Of a DNA stretch of 64,000 nucleotides, positions 33,471 to 44,527 are shown one piece after another. Both the position numbers and the translations under genes were made by a program. Within the stretch, counting starts at the first letter, position 1. Each line of letters starts with the position of its first letter. A model generated the notes under the pieces. It saw only the letters and a program-made list of their open reading frames with translations, was not told where the DNA came from and did not search any database. This DNA comes from Labia minor (taxonomy: Eukaryota; Arthropoda; Insecta; Dermaptera; Spongiphoridae), in contig OY720348.1 of the NCBI GenBank assembly GCA_963082975.1, positions 71,635,719-71,699,718 of the forward strand, read 5' to 3'.

Positions 33471-34265
33471 AACATTACATTAGTTCAGTTGGATCCTTTA
33501 AATCAAATTTCACATTCAATAGAAAAAACGAGCGGAATTATTAAAAAAAAAACAAAACAAAACAAAACAAAACTAATAATAAAATTTTTTCAACCCTTAA
33601 TATTCAATTCCAAAATTTTACAATAATAAATTTTTTAAATTTTAAAAAAATTGAATATTTAATATGTCTAAAAATAAATTAAGATTTTGGCGGTAACGGG
33701 ACATGAAAGCACCTGAACCAAACTTTATACCGCTTAGAAAAAATAATATTTTTGTAAATATTATAGAAAAACAACAAACAAAACATGACATGCCTTCTAG
33801 TTTTTAAGAAAAAAATTGTTGTAAAATGTTAGGGGGAGGGGAAGAACATTTCAGGGCGAATATCTATTGATACTATGACAATATTGAACTCAAAGTTCTC
33901 TTAGTAGTTGATTCTGTTCTTCCAATCACTTGTCTTCTAAAACCATTTCCATTCTATTTTATATCGTTTTTTTCCCAATTTAGTAAGTCAACTGCATTCT
34001 TTGTCTGTTTACCCGAAGGTCGTTTCAATAATTGGTATCGTCACAAACAAACTGCTGACATTTCTTTCCTCACCTATTTGAGCCACAAGTCCGTCAATAC
34101 GAAATTATCTCCCTAAATATTTTTCTTGGTCAAAAAGTATTTTTTTCCTAAATTTTTGTGAAAAATAATTATAATTTTTTGGGTTATTAAAATTAATAAT
34201 ATATTAAATGGATTAGATTTATTTTTTTACTATCAGATGACGTAAATGAAAGGTAATGTCATATA
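33471..34265. other. AT-rich spacer
   Basis: No gene supported; an (AAAAC)n tract lies near 33548-33572. Confidence 0.6.
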
Positions 34266-35107
34266 CGAGGTGTGTTCAAAAAGTAAGGGGACTTTGTATT
34301 TTTAAGAAAAAATATTTATTTATCAATATTTATGTTGTCCCCTTCAAAGTAATCCTCCTCAGATACAATACACTTATGCCAACAGTTTTTCCAATCCTCA
34401 AAGCACTTTTGGGTATAGCCTTGAGCTCTACCAGCGATGCAGTCTTTATCTCATCAATCGTTGCAAATCTCCGTCTTTTCAAAGGTCTCTTTAGTTTCGG
34501 GAACAATAAAAAGTCACATGGGGCCAAATCCGGTGAATATGGTGGCTAAGGCATGATGAGTGAGCAGGGGCATTATCGTGATGCAAAAGCCATGAATTGT
34601 TTTTCGACAATTCTGGACGTTTTCTTCGTATTGCTTCTCGCAGACGGAGCATAACTTCAAGATAATACTGTTTATTGACCGTACGACCATATGGTAAGAA
34701 CTCCTGATGCACCACGCCATGGTAATCGAAGAAAACAGTGAGCAAAACTTTGACATTTGCTTTTTTCGGTCTTGGCTCACCACTTGTAAACATTTTTTTT
34801 TACTCAGAACAGTTTCACCGTATGACACTGTCAACATTTCAAGTGTTTCAGAGTACTATATTTTATTTTTTACACAAAATTTGATGCAAATCCTTTGATC
34901 CATATTTTTCGATAGCAAAAAATCGCCGAGCACGCAAAACACTTATAACCTTTACGCCTCTCACAACCAAACAAAAAATGCTATACAATTGAAATTTGGA
35001 AAAGATGTTCGGGAATAGTGTACCAACATAACAAAACAAAAATCGATAATCGAAAGTACGTTGCCAACAAAATTTGAAAAGTCACCTTACTTTTCGAATA
35101 CACCTCG
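34266..35107 (-). mobile_element. Internally deleted mariner transposon
   Basis: About 840 bp with terminal inverted repeats beginning CGAGGTGTGTTCAAAAAGTA (left) and CGAGGTGTATTCGAAAAGTA (right, minus strand). The minus strand encodes a broken mariner transposase. An N-terminal piece is followed, after a stop codon, by ETLEMLTVSYGETVLSKK. Then come PRPKKANVKVLLTVFFDYHG and SWLLHHDNAPAH (second catalytic Asp), and finally APCDFLLFPKLKRPLKRRRF (third Asp) in another frame. Full-length mariners are about 1.3 kb; the segment with most of the helix-turn-helix region and the first catalytic Asp is missing. It is not autonomous. Confidence 0.93.
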
Positions 35108-35699
35108 CATATATATTATTCTATATCTCTACACTGATAAAATATTTGTTCAATTGATTTAGAGGAGAAAATCCGACATAAATAATTTTTTAAAATTTTT
35201 ATCATTTTCACAATTTTATTTTCAACATTCAACCTGAACATGCTTTATGTTTTAATTAATTTATTTATATACATAATTTTATAGATTAAAATTTGATTAT
35301 GATGATATTAATACAAATATATACAGATATAAAATGCAAGGGTCTGAATATTTCGAGTTCACAGGTGCGAACCTCACCCTTCCTTAATTTGTTTTTAAAT
35401 TTTAATCATAAAATCCATGAATATTTATTGCCTTTTAAAAAAAGTTTTATTATAGATTAAAAAAAACGTTATTTAACATTTAAATTTCTACTATAGGTGG
35501 GATGAGGATTAGCCATGGGTTTTTCTCTACATTTTCATAGTATTGGATCCCATTCTAATGATATATATATATATGGAAATTTATAGAAAACGTTAGGATT
35601 TGTCGGTAAAATAAATTTTTCAAATGAACTTTAACAAAATAAAATAACTAAAATATTTATTAATATCAATAATTTTTAATTTATATAAATTTATCTATA
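35108..35699. other. AT-rich spacer
   Basis: No gene supported. Confidence 0.6.
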
Positions 35700-35945
35700 T
35701 ATATTATGAGATCTCATTTCCGAGTTATTTTTACGTTTTATTGTGAGATTTAGGCTTCGGGCTATTGTACGAACTAGACGTGTTTTAGTGTTAGTGCTAG
35801 TGCCGATAATTCTTCAAAAATTTAAAACTAAGTAAGTCAAATATTACCTACCCATTCAACTCGAAATCACAACATTGACACCTAATCATACAAAATAAGA
35901 CTAAGAAAATGGGTGCCGAAACTTCGAAACTAACCCGGAAATAAC
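35700..35945 (-). repeat. Dispersed repeat R, copy 1
   Basis: The minus strand matches 49625-49900: GAGTTGAATGGGTAGGTAAT, then CACTAGCACTAACACT and AATCTCACAATAAAACG. The ends carry AGTTATTTCC-like motifs in both orientations, so a TIR element is possible. No coding. Confidence 0.55.
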
Positions 35946-35989
35946 TTTTAAATATATATATATATATATATATATATGATAATGCAAAA

Positions 35990-36440
35990 TATTATTGATT
36001 TGCTAGATAAACATTGTGATATGTGGAATTAGATTTTAAACCTTGATAAGTCTATAATTATGGTTTATGGAAATGGCGGGAGACCAGGACGATAAGAAAT
36101 TCGCGTATATTAAGAGTTATAAGATAGAGGTATTTAATATACAAATATTGTGTATTTATCTAAGTACAAGTTTGGCTATAGTTTATGTTTTAAAGAAACA
36201 TCCAGCGATAGGGATTAATAATTTCAGTAAGCTGAAAATAAACAAAGATATTCCATTTGTTTCAAAACTTCCAATTTCCAATTTTATACTATTGGACACA
36301 TATGTAGGCTAAAGAGAAATTTGACTGTATTGTAAGTCTAGTCAAATTTATCATTTAAAAGGGTTTTAGTCTTCTAAAATACACCCCAGATTTTATATTA
36401 TATTTGGAGGCTGGATTGTGTCCAATTTATGTAATTTACA
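35990..36440 (+). pseudogene. Decayed LINE reverse transcriptase fragment
   Basis: Pieces read LDKHCDMWN, NLDKSIIMVYGNGGRPGR, KFAYIKSYKIEVFNIQILCI and YLSTSLAIVYVLKKH. Together they follow the LINE thumb-region pattern 'W.L.VNL.KTK.MVF.NGGR...Y.G..IE.V..Y.YLG..LS'. Frames change several times and stops interrupt it. It differs from the RTE and Jockey families elsewhere in the window, so it comes from another LINE lineage. Confidence 0.65.
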
Positions 36441-36814
36441 TTGAAATTATTTTAAATTATATTGAGAGAAGTATTATGTTACCCTCACACCGGTATCTCA
36501 TTTTATACTATTGTAATAAAAATAATTATCATTGATAGAATGTTATACTCTCGAAATCTGCAAGTGATTTGTGATATTGTAAATATGGTTTTGATATAGG
36601 TTCAGAATGGCCAAACAAAGTTTAATATTAGCTTGGATTGGTTTGGCTTATGACCGAATGAATGAATATAGATTAAGAGACTAATAATCATACATCATAC
36701 ATTGTGCAGGCAAGTTAATACAATGGAGGATGTATAAAGGGAAATATGAAAAACAAAATTTTCAGCTGGACCCTTCATTCAATAACAGAATCAATATCTA
36801 TGTCTTTTTATCTC
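36441..36814. other. Spacer, AT-rich
   Basis: Nothing recognised beyond the possible end of the LINE fragment at the left. Confidence 0.5.
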
Positions 36815-36955
36815 TCTCTGGCTCCACGGAACACGAATGTTCTTGGGCGCAGCTACCACAAGTACCGCAAACCTGAGCTTCAACCATCTCCCATCTCTCT
36901 CACTACATTGTCCACCCACTGCGTTCTTGGTCTTCCAAGCGGACTATCTATCTAT
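36815..36955 (-). pseudogene. RTE-type LINE tail, short copy
   Basis: A truncated 3' piece of the RTE family. Left edge CTCCACGGAACACGAATGTT, CTTGGGCGCAGC; minus strand includes the WRxVVAAA tail. It sits directly next to a longer copy, in the same orientation, whose 3' repeat (TCTATCTATCTATC) joins the two. Confidence 0.65.
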
Positions 36956-36956
36956 C

Positions 36957-37640
36957 TCTGTGGCTCTACGGAACTCGAAAGTTCTTGGCCGCAGCTACCA
37001 CTTTTCTCTAGGCGTTTATATCCTTGAACTATAACCATCAATCCAACCTCTACCCTCTCCAATCTCTCTCACATCCCTTCCTACATTGACTACCCACCAC
37101 CTCCTTGGTCTTCCATATATTTATCGCTAGTCTTTCCTCTTGCATTCTTGCCAGGTGTCCCTGCTCATCGCAACCTCTTCGATTTTATTATCCTAACTAT
37201 GTCTGGAGATGCATGGAGATCATGCAAGTCCTCTTTATGCACTCTCCGCCATTCCCCGATGACCTCATCTTTCATTGGCCCATAAATCCTGCGAAGAATT
37301 CTATTCCCAAATACTCTAAATCTACTCTCGTCACCTAAGGTCATAGACCATGCCTCACACGCCTATAATACAACCGGTAAAATAATTGTATATATATTTT
37401 AACTTTTATTTGATGTGATAAGCCCCTTTACTGCATCCAACCTCTACCTACCTCAATTTAAAATCTTCTCGAATATTATTACAGAACCTAAGTATTTAAA
37501 TTTTTCTACATTAAATCGATTTCTATTCTCTCTGTAATAGAAGAGAAGTAGAGGATCTTTTGCATTTTATAGTAGTATGCCTCATTCTTGGATTTCGACC
37601 AAACAATCTTGATAGAATTCACCTTGCATGAATTTATGAA
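36957..37640 (-). pseudogene. RTE-type LINE fragment reaching into the RT thumb
   Basis: Longest RTE remnant here. On the minus strand, an upstream region reads ITERIEIDL and NVEKFKYLGSV after frame correction by eye, the usual RTE text before the last reverse-transcriptase motif. It is followed by the GPMKDEV, HDLHASPDIV and tail segments, all frame-shifted. The 3' end is GTAGAGCCACAGATAGATAG. Not functional. Confidence 0.65.
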
Positions 37641-38203
37641 AAGTGTAGAGGGCAAGAATTCTCTTAATGAAAAAATCAAGTTCATGTATTTTGTATTATT
37701 ATTTAAAGCATATTCATTATTTGTATATTAATGAATAAGTCGCTGAATTTTTGTTTTAATATTTGTTGTTGTAATTGTTTCTTTTAATCAAATCATCGAT
37801 AAAGACACTTAGGGTGTCTATTTATTCAATGATATCCATTATAATTATTATTATCAGCATTTTTGATGTTATCGGTCAATTGTATAAATGTTTATTTAAT
37901 AAATTATATGATTCACTTACATACTTAGATTTATCAGTTTGATTAATTGGTCATTTGTTTTATTGATGCAACACGATCGCATTTTTCATATAATCCCTTT
38001 TATTTCATTTTTTTTCTCGTATTTTCAATTTAATTTCAATTTTTTTTTTCATGTAGTACGTGTTTGGAAATATTTACATATTTTTGTTTTAATTGGTTTA
38101 TGATTGTCTATTTTATACATACCTATATATATTAATATATTCCAATAAAATAAAAAATTCAATTGTGATTGTTTCCTTATAAAATGAGTATAATAACAAA
38201 ATT
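37641..38203. other. AT-rich spacer
   Basis: Nothing recognised. Confidence 0.6.
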
Positions 38204-38786
38204 AGCTGGAGTGTCTCCACTATCGCAATTTGAATTGGAATAAATAACATAATATATTATATTTAAATTAAATTTAATTAATTGTAAATTATAAATTAAA
38301 ATTAATAAATAATATTTATTAAACCAGCGCATGTTTGGCTCTTTGTTGATGGCACCACATCACGTGTTGGCGAGTGAGATTTGCAGTGTTAAAAAATTAA
38401 TTCTGGTACTTTCAGCGATTCAATCAAGCTGAAATTCTATATATAGCAGTTTTATACAATTTTTAATCATGTGAAAAATTATCAAACAGATATCTTTATT
38501 TTTACGGTCACTTTAGAGGAAAAAAAATAAAAACGTTGTAGGTAATGACCCTCTTCCGGTTGAGCTACATTTCTCAAAAGTGGATAGAAAACTACGAATT
38601 TTGAATAATGCCCATGTACCAAATTTCATGATTCTAGCTCAAACCGTTTTTCAGTAATCTTGTCTACATACACACATACACACACACACAGACATTTTTC
38701 TCAACCTTAGTGAAAATGATTCAGGAACCTTCAAAACGTATAAAAACATCAAAATCTCAACATCGAAAATTTTCGGGCGAGATAGT
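38204..38786 (-). mobile_element. Helentron-like non-autonomous element, copy A3
   Basis: A 583-bp minus-strand copy of the element at 7729, and the best preserved. It starts on the minus strand ACTATCTCGCCCGAAAATTT and ends GCGATAGTGGAGACACTCCA-GCT. The central (TG)n tract with TAGACAAGATTACT and the AAACGGTTTGAGCTAGAATC line are intact. Noncoding. Target is T-rich. Confidence 0.8.
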
Positions 38787-38892
38787 AAAAATTATAATTA
38801 AGGTTAAATTTCAATTAAAATATGACTATTGAATTTGTTCCTCTAAATTATATAGCTATAAATTTTTTAATATTATCAAATTTCCCATTTAT

Positions 38893-39128
38893 ATACAAGA
38901 TAGGTCAATAAGTCCGTGACTTTTTGAATTCCCGGTCTCTTAAATGAAATAGCAGCACTGCTCCTATCAGCTGACTCTTGTCGAAATTTCAACCACCTGA
39001 GTTTTTTGGAGAAACGTTGGACGAAGTGTATGGAACCCAACGGAGACTACGTTGAAAAATAAAATAATTTTTTATCCAAAAACGTGTTTTCATTCAAAAA
39101 GTCACAAATTTATTGACCTGTCCTCGCA
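38893..39128. mobile_element. Mariner family D MITE
   Basis: About 236 bp with ends GGTCAATAAGTCCGTGACTT and, inverted, GGTCAATAAATTTGTGACTT. The interior keeps only a few transposase tail codons (GGAGAAACGTTGGACGAAGT, as in 48518-49020). It is a shorter deletion derivative of the same mariner. Confidence 0.85.
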
Positions 39129-40119
39129 TATATAATTATTGTTTTTTTTATTATTTTTTTTGAACTCCAATTAAAGCTTGTTAATACCGTATTTAAAATA
39201 TGCTCTTACAAAAGATTGAAAAATTGTGGTATTTTCTTGAATAGATAATTGAATTATAAAATTATGTAAAACGTGAACAGCGAAGAATTCTCTGGATACT
39301 GGTTTTTGTACGGTATAAAATCATAATAATTTGTAGTTTTTAATAAATATATGACTGATAAAATAAATACAAAAAAATTAGTTCAATCCATTATGGTTGA
39401 TAAACTGAAGACATAAGAGGCTTAAGTGAATAGGAGAGAAGTATGTTGACCAAGTTGGAGAACTAACTGTGGATGGTCAAAAAGAGTAATTCTATATTTT
39501 GACGGGAAAAGGCATGATTTAAAACATTTTTAAACGAAATAAATCGTAAATAATTGTCATGAATAAACAAATATGACTACAAAAGGGAAAAATAGACTAG
39601 GACTGTGAGTATAACATGAAAAATTCAGAAATGTTTAAAAAAAAGAGAAAAGTCACAAGACGCACAGAGACAGAGAAGAGAGGAAACTGCGATGAGAAAA
39701 AGGAGAGAGAAGAAGGAAAAGACAAAGCATAGTGTAAAAAAAAAGAAATAGAATCCTTAAAATAGAAAGAAAGGGGTTTAAACTTATCGAAACTTAGGAA
39801 TAGAAATAGAGAAGATAGATGTGAAGAATTTATAAAAAACTCATGATCATCAATTGAGTTTGAGATGTTATGATCTGGAGCGTGACTGGCATACAGAACA
39901 AGAATTACGAATTTTATAAAGAAGAACAATTTTTGAAATAATAATTCTTATAGAACCATGGCTAGAAGCTGGAAAATCAGTTAGAATTTTCAAACAAGAG
40001 AAATATCAACAGAAAGAAATAATAAAATTCGAAGGGCCAGATCAACTATAAATCAATAATAAATGAGAAAATAATTTTTAAAATGAAGAGAGGCAATCAA
40101 TCCAAAATTGAATCTAATA
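39129..40119. other. AT-rich and purine-rich spacer
   Basis: No gene supported. The purine-rich segment 39620-39800 gives an antisense Phe/Ser/Leu-rich frame of low complexity. Confidence 0.55.
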
Positions 40120-40621
40120 AGCTGGAGTGTCTCCACTATCGCAATTTGAATTGGATTAAATAACATAATAAATTATATTTAAATTAAATTTAATTAATTA
40201 TAAATTATAAATTAATAAATAATATTTATTAAACCACCACGTGTTTGGCTCTTTGTTGATGGCACCACGTCACGTGCTGGCGCGTGATTTGCAGTTAAAA
40301 AATTAATTCCGGTACTGTCAATCAAGCTGAAATTCTATATATAGGAGTTTTATACAATTTTTAATCATGTGAAAATCTATCAAACATATATCTATATTTT
40401 TACGGCCATTTTGGAGGAAAAAAATCAAAACGTCGTAGGTAATGACCCTCTTCCGGTTGAGCTACATTTCTCAAAAGTTAATAGAAAACTACGAATTTTG
40501 AATAATGCCCGTGTGTCAAGTTTCATGATTCTAGCACAAACCGTTTTTTCAAAACGTATAAAAATATCAAAATCTCGACATCGAAAATTTTCATGATTGC
40601 AATAATCTCTGGCGAGAAAGT
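40120..40621 (-). mobile_element. Helentron-like non-autonomous element, copy A4
   Basis: A 502-bp minus-strand copy of the same family. AGCTGGAGTGTCTCCACTAT at the left edge is the 3' hairpin, and the right edge GGCGAGAAAGT is a mutated 5' end. It lacks the (TG)n tract present in A1 and A3. Confidence 0.75.
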
Positions 40622-41174
40622 AAAAACATTAGTCATGGTGGCATATTATATTAAAGGAATTTCAAAAAGAATATAAAATAGTAGGAGATTTCAATTATAT
40701 ACAACAGTTCTGAAGAGATTTTGGGGGGAGGGAGAATATAACAAGATAAGCTAAAATAATGAGTCAATTTTTGAACGGAAAAAATCGACATAATAGAGAT
40801 GAGAAATAGGAAAAAGAAATGATTATTGAAAATCATCTGAAAATCAAGAAATGCTGAAATGCTTTACATTGAGGCTTCATGGAAGTTCAAGTATGTTAAA
40901 ATCTGGAAATACATCGATGAGGATTTCCCCCCTCTTAATAAACGTGAGAGAGCCATAAATACAAAAATCTATCTTGAAGCGTGTTTGAAAAATAGATCGA
41001 ATGAGTAGGAACGGTGGCTTGAATAGAGGAAAAAGCTGAAGGGAAGAAAGAAAAATGAAATGTGTAAATACTATGAAAGTAAACGAAGAGGTTAAAGTAA
41101 AAGAAAATAGAAAAAAGATTAAAGAAATAAATATAATGTTTAATTTTTGAAGTTTCCAGTCAAAGAATAAATAT

Positions 41175-41213
<39 letters not shown>

Positions 41214-41444
41214 CATATGTATATCCCCTTGAAGGAAGGAAAAATGAATATACAGCATACAGACCCGCGGGCACATGGCTAATTCACTTTACTTTATAAG
41301 TAAAATAAATTTTTAATTGGCCTTTTATTCCAGAAACCAATTATGTACGTTTACTTTTGCTCAATTTTCAGAATTCCTTTATTTATTTTTATTCTTTCTT
41401 TCCACAATATTATATTAATTTAGAAAGTTTCTTTTTGTTTTAAT
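40622..41444. other. AT-rich spacer with (TA)n
   Basis: No gene supported. (TA)n microsatellite at about 41171-41211. Confidence 0.6.
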
Positions 41445-41449
41445 GTATA

Positions 41450-41990
41450 CAATCGGGAAACGCCTGTTATCATGAAATAAAGGGGCTTATCACATCAAAA
41501 TTATTATCAAAGGGGTTAAAGTTAAAACAAATTATTTTACCGGTTGAATTATATGGAGGTGAGGCATGGTCTATGATCTTAGGTGACTAGAGTAGATTTA
41601 GAGTATTTGAGAATTGGATTCTGCGAAGCATTTATGGGCCAAAGAAAGATGAGATCACCGGGTAATGGCGAAAATTGCATAACGAGGAATTACATGACCT
41701 CTATGCATCTCCAGATATAGTTAGAATTATAAAATCGAGAAGGCTACGGTGGGCAGGATACGTGGCTAGAATGGGAGAAGATAGAATGGCAAAAAATATA
41801 TTGGTAGGGAGACCGAGTGGGAAACGTCCTCTTGGAAGACCAAGGACACGGTGGGTGGATAATGTGGGAAAGGATGTGAGAGAGATGGGAGAGGATAGGG
41901 ACTGGAAGGTTGTGGCTCAGAATAGGAATATTTGGAGGGGTGTGGTTGCTGCGGCAAAGAACTTTCGAGTTCCGTAGAGTCACAGATATA
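41450..41990 (+). pseudogene. RTE-type LINE 3' region, best copy
   Basis: From about 41675 a continuous frame reads ELHDLYASPDIVRIIKSRRL, RWAGYVARMGEDRMAK, GRPSGKRPLGRPRTRWVDNV and AQNRNIWRGVVAAAKNFRVP-stop. This is the conserved C-terminal segment of RTE-like endonuclease/reverse-transcriptase proteins; upstream of it the frame is broken by stops. The 3' end is CCGTAGAGTCACAG followed by (TA)n, in line with RTE elements ending in short repeats. The catalytic RT core is absent. Confidence 0.85.
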
Positions 41991-42229
41991 TATATATATA
42001 TATTAGATCCCCCTAATATTCCCTTAGAAAAGGGATTTTCTAACTTTTTGAAATTGGTACACCCATAGTAAGGTTACTAAAAGTAAGTGTACTGTAGGTG
42101 CCACCGTCAGGTTATAAGGTACCACCAGTGGTACATATATCATAATTTGACAACTTCTGCCTTCGATAATATTTGTTAAGTCCGCGCTGTGTGGAAAGAA
42201 ACCCCCGCCTCACAGTTTAGTCTCTCATC
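41991..42229. other. Spacer
   Basis: Short palindromes (CCCTTAGAAAAGGG; GTACCACCAGTGGTAC) and no coding. Confidence 0.5.
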
Positions 42230-42660
42230 TTACCATTATTATTATTAATTAGATAATTTGAGGCTAGACGTTTAAGAATTTTCTGGGAGTATAGTAGCTT
42301 TGTAAGATAACCACTTTCTGTCCTTTCTTTAAGATATTAATTGAGAGTTTGAGTTTTCCCACGTTTTTCTGGAAATTCTTTATGGCTATTCCTTCTACAG
42401 CAATTATAAAGGGATATATTTCCACCTTTTTCTAATTTCTATATATTTTTAATTTCTTTTCTTACTTTTCTTTCTTAGTTACTTAATCTCAATTTACTTA
42501 CTTTTTTCAGAAAGTTTTACTGCAATGTCAGTTATTTGAAATTTTTCTCTTTATTTATTAATAGAATATCAGGTCTATTATAAACTTTCTTATCTGTCAA
42601 TAGTGACCGGCAGGGCCCACTCTTCTTCTTCTTCTTCTTATTATTATTATTATAATTGGT
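42230..42660 (-). pseudogene. Decayed LINE reverse transcriptase C-terminus
   Basis: Minus-strand reading gives SLLTDKKVYNRPDILLINKE, then IIAVEGIAIKNFQKNVGKL and VILQSYYTPRKFLNV. This follows the known LINE pattern '..D.....NRPDI.......I..GALG...K....L......LQK....TARI.RK.L'. Multiple frame breaks. It is a lineage different from RTE and Jockey here. A CTT/ATT repeat sits near its upstream end. Confidence 0.6.
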
Positions 42661-43689
42661 AATTTTTTACAAGATAGATAATTACTTTTCGACATTCCTT
42701 TATTCTTTATGATAATGAGAAGACAATGTCGGTTTACGTCCCTGGCCTGCAGAGATTATTTTTTTATTATTTATTAATCTTTTCTTTCCGTAAACGAATC
42801 TACAAATTCATTCTTGAATAGTTTAATCTATTGATGTTGTTGTAGTTGTTTGAAATACCCATAGATATTTTTGTTTTCTTTTGATTCATACATGTACATC
42901 CATGAATCATTATTATTATTATATTGTCGATTGGGGATTGAAATAATTTTAATTTAATTATTTTTTTTAACATTTAACATTTAAGTTATGTATAGTGTAC
43001 CACTAAAATATCTGACGGTTTTGTAAGTTTAATAAAATGTTTATATTGTGTTTCAAAAGCAAAAGCCAAACAAGATAACTATTTACTATTTAATTTTGGA
43101 TTTAAAATTTTTTTACAAAATAGTTGTATCTATCATAATTAAAGTGTGAAAATATGGCAAATATCCTCCCTTTCTGTAGGATGTTCATTAATATTGTCCC
43201 TATTTCACGCTGCCATTACCTCATTTCAGCTGACCTGATCTTTCAGTCTGCGATTACTTTTTGTGAGTGTTTCTTAAATCCAAAGTTTTTATTAATAAAA
43301 CCCGCAATTTGGATAATCCTTTCTAAAAATGTTTTTCTTTAAAATAAATAAATAAATAAATGGATGGGGCATTGGATTGGTACAAAGTTTAACCAGGCGG
43401 CACTCTGTCAACTAAAAAAGCCATGTTACTTGAAAAAAAAAAAATAAACTAAGTAGACCGAAAGATGTCAAAAAAGCTTTAATGAAAGAGGAAAAGTCGA
43501 TACGTTCCACGGCTCAATACTGTCACGAAGAAAGTGACAAGAACCAACAATTCAGCATAATATCTAGAATTTTATATAAAAATAAAAAAAAAAAAACGAA
43601 TTTCATAATCCACCAAAATATATATATATAAGAATTATTGATCCAAAATGTATTATTATAATAATAAATAAAAATATATCGATTGAAAT
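42661..43689. other. AT-rich spacer
   Basis: No gene supported. Short frames have no recognisable domain. Confidence 0.55.
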
Positions 43690-44045
43690 AATTATATACC
43701 TGGGGAGGTGGATTAAACTCACTTAGAGATATAAAATTGATTCGAATCCATGGATGGTATTCGGGCTCCCTTTTAGTCTACGGTCTCGGGATGCCTAGTA
43801 ACATTCTTAATACACGTGATTGTAGCAAATGGGTTTTAGATAAGGGCGTACTCGGTTGCCATGGACACACCATTGATCAGTTGAAAAAGCCAACATCCCA
43901 GGGTCACCCCGGGTCATTGATCTATCAAATGTCATGTCTCATTGGTAAAGTTTCTGGGGACCACGAATTGACATCTCCTGCAAACAAACCCTGTAAAGGG
44001 TCTATCCTATGTGAAATAATTATTTACCAGAAAAGAAATCATTTT
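43690..44045 (+). other. Unclassified moderate-GC block
   Basis: About 350 bp with higher GC than the flanks and a box B-like GATTCGAATCC at 43739-43749. It contains GTCACCCCGGGTCATTGATC and AAATGTCATGTCTCATTGG, the latter faintly like repeat G. A 123-codon open frame covers it, but its peptide is not recognisable. SINE-derived repeat or a unique segment; I cannot decide. Confidence 0.3.
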
Positions 44046-44287
44046 AGTTTTATTTGGAACACAAAATACACTTCTGTTTCAATTTGGATTGATTTTAATA
44101 GGAAATAATTAAAGTTATGTTAGGAATTTTATTTATAATAAAATAAATTGAACGAATTTAGTTTTATTTATTATTATTTAATATATGCAATTATCAATCT
44201 CATTAGGAAGTATAGATCCGTCTTTGTTGAGGAACAGCCAGGAATTTTATTTATATTATGCGCATTTAAAACAGTAATAGTATCACT
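44046..44287. other. AT-rich spacer
   Basis: Nothing recognised. Confidence 0.5.
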
Positions 44288-44293
44288 AACATC

Positions 44294-44298
<5 letters not shown>

Positions 44299-44331
<33 letters not shown>

Positions 44332-44527
44332 TTTATTCTGCGATCAGAATTACAATCATCACAATCATCATTACAATCATTATGCGAATTCTATGGGCAG
44401 AAGGGGTGTCAACATATATTAACTTAGAGGTGTGAGGAGATGGGGATGGCCGAGGGGCGAGGGGAGGGGGGAAGGAATATATGTACAAGGTGAGGGCCCC
44501 CATTGGGGCTCACCGTAGTGTTAATTT
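44299..44527 (-). other. Jockey element 3' UTR and A tail
   Basis: About 230 bp between the RT stop codon and the duplication. It contains CACTACGGTGAGCCCCAATG, a C-rich tract, then AATAAAAAATT followed by the A tail. The AATAAA hexamer immediately before the tail is the likely polyadenylation signal. Confidence 0.85.

Noticed and set aside
39597..39929. 110-codon minus-strand frame
   Set aside because: Low-complexity Phe/Ser/Leu sequence from a purine-rich stretch.
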